Positions 5,059 to 7,010 of a DNA stretch of 7,010 nt are shown here, piece by piece. The stretch is from contig WJLO01000081.1 of the NCBI GenBank assembly GCA_014728425.1, positions 1 to 7,010 on the forward strand, read 5' to 3'. The stretch is from Minisyncoccota bacterium (GTDB taxonomy: Bacteria; Patescibacteriota; Microgenomatia; UBA1400; PJMF01). The notes under the pieces are model-generated. The model did no database searches and had not been told where the DNA came from. It was given only the letters and a program-made list of their open reading frames with translations. Position numbers and translations under genes: made by a program. Each line of letters opens with the position of its first letter. Position 1 is the stretch's first letter.

Positions 5059-6582
5059 TTAGATCATTAATAGTAGTAGGGCTCCGATTCCCAAGACTCC
5101 CAGGCCAATTTTGACATATTTACCCAAGTCTTCCCAACCAGTGCTAGGTAGTTCTTCAGGAATAGTTGGTTGGGTAGTAGTACTGCGAGCACTTACATAA
5201 CCATCATAGGTAGATTGATTAACCGTTACATAACTGCCGCCAGAGCTGGTTTGACAGTTTTCATCATCTGGGTTACTGTCTAAACGACATTGATTGTTGT
5301 GGCAAATGTGGCTGACATTAGTACAGTCAGAGTCATTAGCACAGTAGTCATTACAGTCTACAGTAGTGTTGTTGGTGTAGGTTTGTTCATCTTGGTTGGC
5401 TGGGTCAGTAGGATCTGGCGTCATGCCAGCAGGAATAGTAGCAGTGGGTCCCACAGTAGCAGTAGCGCTAGGTTGAGGTTGACAACAGTTAGCCTGGGTA
5501 GGATCAGCAGCACAAGCATCTTGATATTCAGCTAGGGCACAAATAGTGTTGTTAACACACAGATCAGAACTACAGTCAGCATTAGTAGTGCAGCTAGCAC
5601 CACATTCACCAGGAGCAGCAGTAGCAGTTGGGGTAAGGGTAACAGTTGGAGTGCTACTAGGACCAGTAGGATTATCTACACAGCGAGTGCCGTTCCAACA
5701 TCTGTCAGTACCACAGTCACAGCTCCAGATATCAATACCAACATCACTGCAGTCATAATTGTCAGGATCAGAAATTAAGTAACAGCGATCTTGACAAGTA
5801 TTTCTCCAAGATCTCCAAGAACCATCGTCATCCATAGTGGCTAAACAAACATCTTCTCTAGGATCAGGTGTTGGCGAAGGAGTACCACCGCCAGCTCCAC
5901 TGGTAGGACTGGGGGAGGCAGTTATGGTTGGTGTAGGGCTAGCAGTGCTAGCTTCTTCAAAATAACAGCTGTCACTGGTTTCTTCATATTTACACTCACC
6001 TTCAGGTTTGGAAATGCCATCGCAAGAAATATCTTGACCATAATTTTTAATACAACCCAAATCAGGATTACTGCCAGATTCAGGATGCTCACCACACCAG
6101 ATACAGCCAGTTACTTCTTGAACAATGGTAGGTATTCTTCTGGTGGGAGTAGGTGATGGTCCTGCAGTAGGTTCAGTGATTTGAGCTAAACAGATAATTC
6201 GATGACCAGGATCTCCTGGTTCGCCAACCTCGCTTTTAACACATTTGTCTCCAGGACTGGGAGGAATATTATCACACTCATGAGTGGTAGAAGAAAGATC
6301 ACAAACACCATCTGCCCAACAACAATTAGCTACTGCTTTTTGTCTGATTTCTTGCTGTTGCTGAGAAAGATAGTAGCCAGCACCAGCACCAATAATAATT
6401 ACTACTAAAACCACAGCTCCGATAATTAGTTGTAGTTTTTTTTTGGTGCGAGGGTTAAAGTTGAATTTTTTACTTTGTTTGCTAGCTTTTGGAGTGCTAG
6501 GGGCAGGAGGCTGTTGATTTGTTTGAGCTTGTTGAGGTTGAGCAGGAGCGGGATTAGTAGATTGATTCAAAACATTAACCAT
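5059..6582 (-). CDS. Secreted Cys-rich modular surface protein with C-terminal LPSTG
   Basis: A 507-aa protein of no recognised enzyme family. Residues 1-50 are Pro/Gln-rich then Lys/Arg-rich and probably cytoplasmic. Residues 51-71 (QLIIGAVVLVVIIIGAGAGY) are a membrane segment acting as signal anchor. The exported part has 34 cysteines in five clusters: C87-C131 (6), C160-C206 (6), C246-C301 (8), C327-C367 (8) and C410-C443 (6). Pro/Thr/Ser linkers such as SPTPTPT and STPTVTLTPTAT separate them, near 138-158, 212-242, 305-325 and 369-402. Two clusters show a C-x3-C-x5-C spacing (327-337, 410-420). The end is ELPSTGWEDLGKYVK (477-491) plus a hydrophobic stretch finishing LLLLMI. This is a sortase-like signal without the usual basic tail. 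It probably forms a disulphide-rich stalk or adhesin; that role is inferred. Confidence 0.85.
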   Translation of the reverse strand: MVNVLNQSTNPAPAQPQQAQTNQQPPAPSTPKASKQSKKFNFNPRTKKKLQLIIGAVVLVVIIIGAGAGYYLSQQQQEIRQKAVANCCWADGVCDLSSTTHECDNIPPSPGDKCVKSEVGEPGDPGHRIICLAQITEPTAGPSPTPTRRIPTIVQEVTGCIWCGEHPESGSNPDLGCIKNYGQDISCDGISKPEGECKYEETSDSCYFEEASTASPTPTITASPSPTSGAGGGTPSPTPDPREDVCLATMDDDGSWRSWRNTCQDRCYLISDPDNYDCSDVGIDIWSCDCGTDRCWNGTRCVDNPTGPSSTPTVTLTPTATAAPGECGASCTTNADCSSDLCVNNTICALAEYQDACAADPTQANCCQPQPSATATVGPTATIPAGMTPDPTDPANQDEQTYTNNTTVDCNDYCANDSDCTNVSHICHNNQCRLDSNPDDENCQTSSGGSYVTVNQSTYDGYVSARSTTTQPTIPEELPSTGWEDLGKYVKIGLGVLGIGALLLLMI

Positions 6583-6589
6583 AAATTCC

Positions 6590-6619
6590 AGTATATATTA
6601 AAATTTCAACTAGTTGCAA
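6590..6619 (-). promoter_or_regulatory. Promoter of the surface-protein gene, apparently leaderless
   Basis: On the - strand TTGCAA (6619-6614), an 18-bp spacer and TATACT (6595-6590) form a good -35/-10 pair. Only seven bases (GGAATTT) separate the -10 from ATG 6582, so transcription should begin at or next to the start codon. There is no Shine-Dalgarno. The palindrome CAACTAGTTG (6607-6616) overlaps the -35 and spacer. Confidence 0.6.
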
Positions 6620-6634
6620 TAACCACTAGTTAGT

Positions 6635-6663
6635 TTTATAACTTAATCATTATTAATTAAAAT
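6635..6663 (+). promoter_or_regulatory. Probable promoter of the nadD-like gene, near-leaderless
   Basis: TTTATA (6635-6640), a 17-bp spacer and TAAAAT (6658-6663) match the -35/-10 consensus at 4/6 and 5/6. Transcription would begin near 6670, about 8 nt before ATG 6679. It is divergent from the surface-protein promoter within the same 96-bp gap. The region is AT-rich, so chance matches are possible. Confidence 0.45.
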
Positions 6664-6678
6664 AGAAAATTGTATGGA

Positions 6679-7010
6679 ATGCAAGTAGTTTTGCTGGGAG
6701 CAGCTTTTGATCCTGCTCATTTAGGTCATTTGCAAATGACCAAAGCCGTACTAGCTCAACAGCTGGCAGATCAAGTTTGGTTAGTGCCTACTAATCAACA
6801 TCCTTTTGGCAAAACTTTAAGTTCAGCCCAACACAGACTAGCAATGTTAAAGTTGTTAATAGCAGATCCAGTGGTTAAAGACCAGGTGAAGATCATTACT
6901 TATGAGCTTGATCAAGACCAACCTAGTTATAGTTTGGCTACTTTGCAGGCTTTGGCTCAACAGTATCCCCAGCATCAGTTTAGTTGGTTAATTGGGGCAG
7001 ACAATTTAAC
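6679..7010 (+). CDS. nadD: Nicotinate-nucleotide adenylyltransferase, N-terminal part (cut by window end)
   Basis: The first 110 codons are present and the gene runs off the window without a stop. NadD joins ATP and nicotinate mononucleotide to give deamido-NAD in NAD synthesis. GAAFDPAHLGHL (7-18) is the nucleotidyltransferase GGxFDPxHxGH signature with the catalytic HxGH as H14-L-G-H17; GGT is more usual at the first three positions. Further family features are VPTNQHP, a Gln-His-Arg segment followed by the LAMLKL helix, SYSLATL (family SYTxxTL) and IGADN at the cut end. ATG 6679 is chosen because it puts the signature at the normal distance from the N-terminus; the ATG at 6674 meets TAG after four codons. 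No Shine-Dalgarno is present. A related adenylyltransferase such as CoaD is less likely given SYSLATL and IGADN. Confidence 0.9.
   Translation, partial: MQVVLLGAAFDPAHLGHLQMTKAVLAQQLADQVWLVPTNQHPFGKTLSSAQHRLAMLKLLIADPVVKDQVKIITYELDQDQPSYSLATLQALAQQYPQHQFSWLIGADNL

Noticed and set aside
5290..5758. + strand frames opposite the surface-protein gene (5290-5535, 5546-5758)
   Set aside because: They are antisense shadows of the low-complexity Thr/Ser/Cys codons.

Overview
The window looks like a piece of a small, AT-rich bacterial genome of the Candidate Phyla Radiation (Patescibacteria), most likely a Microgenomates-type lineage. This is inferred from three things: a divergent GuaA, a Cys-rich surface protein with Pro/Thr linkers and a C-terminal LPSTG, and near-leaderless starts. 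The genetic code looks standard: Trp is TGG, no gene has an in-frame TGA, and the stops seen are TAA and TAG.

Layout. Bases 1-180 are the end of a gene whose C-terminus resembles purine phosphoribosyltransferases. One base later comes guaA (182-1705, GMP synthase), with a strong Shine-Dalgarno; the pair fits a small guanine-nucleotide operon. topA (1769-3895, DNA topoisomerase I with two C-terminal zinc ribbons) follows on the same strand, with no visible Shine-Dalgarno.

From 3896 to 5058, about 1.16 kb carries no convincing protein gene. It is not featureless: about five diverged units of roughly 90-250 bp are arranged head to tail. They share two hairpins, with compensatory or wobble-compatible changes between copies, and a 21-bp motif ending in GGTTAGTAG. 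This is the most unusual part of the window and is best explained by a modular structured RNA read from the + strand. A family of decayed short ORFs on the - strand is the main competing idea.

On the - strand, 6582-5059 encodes a 507-residue secreted, membrane-anchored protein with five cysteine modules (6, 6, 8, 8 and 6 Cys) separated by Pro/Thr/Ser linkers. A 96-bp divergent promoter region separates it from the start of a nadD-like gene (6679 to the window end) on the + strand.

The recognisable genes are nucleotide and cofactor metabolism (purine salvage, GMP and NAD synthesis) and DNA topology. The surface protein and the repeat array are the lineage-specific part.
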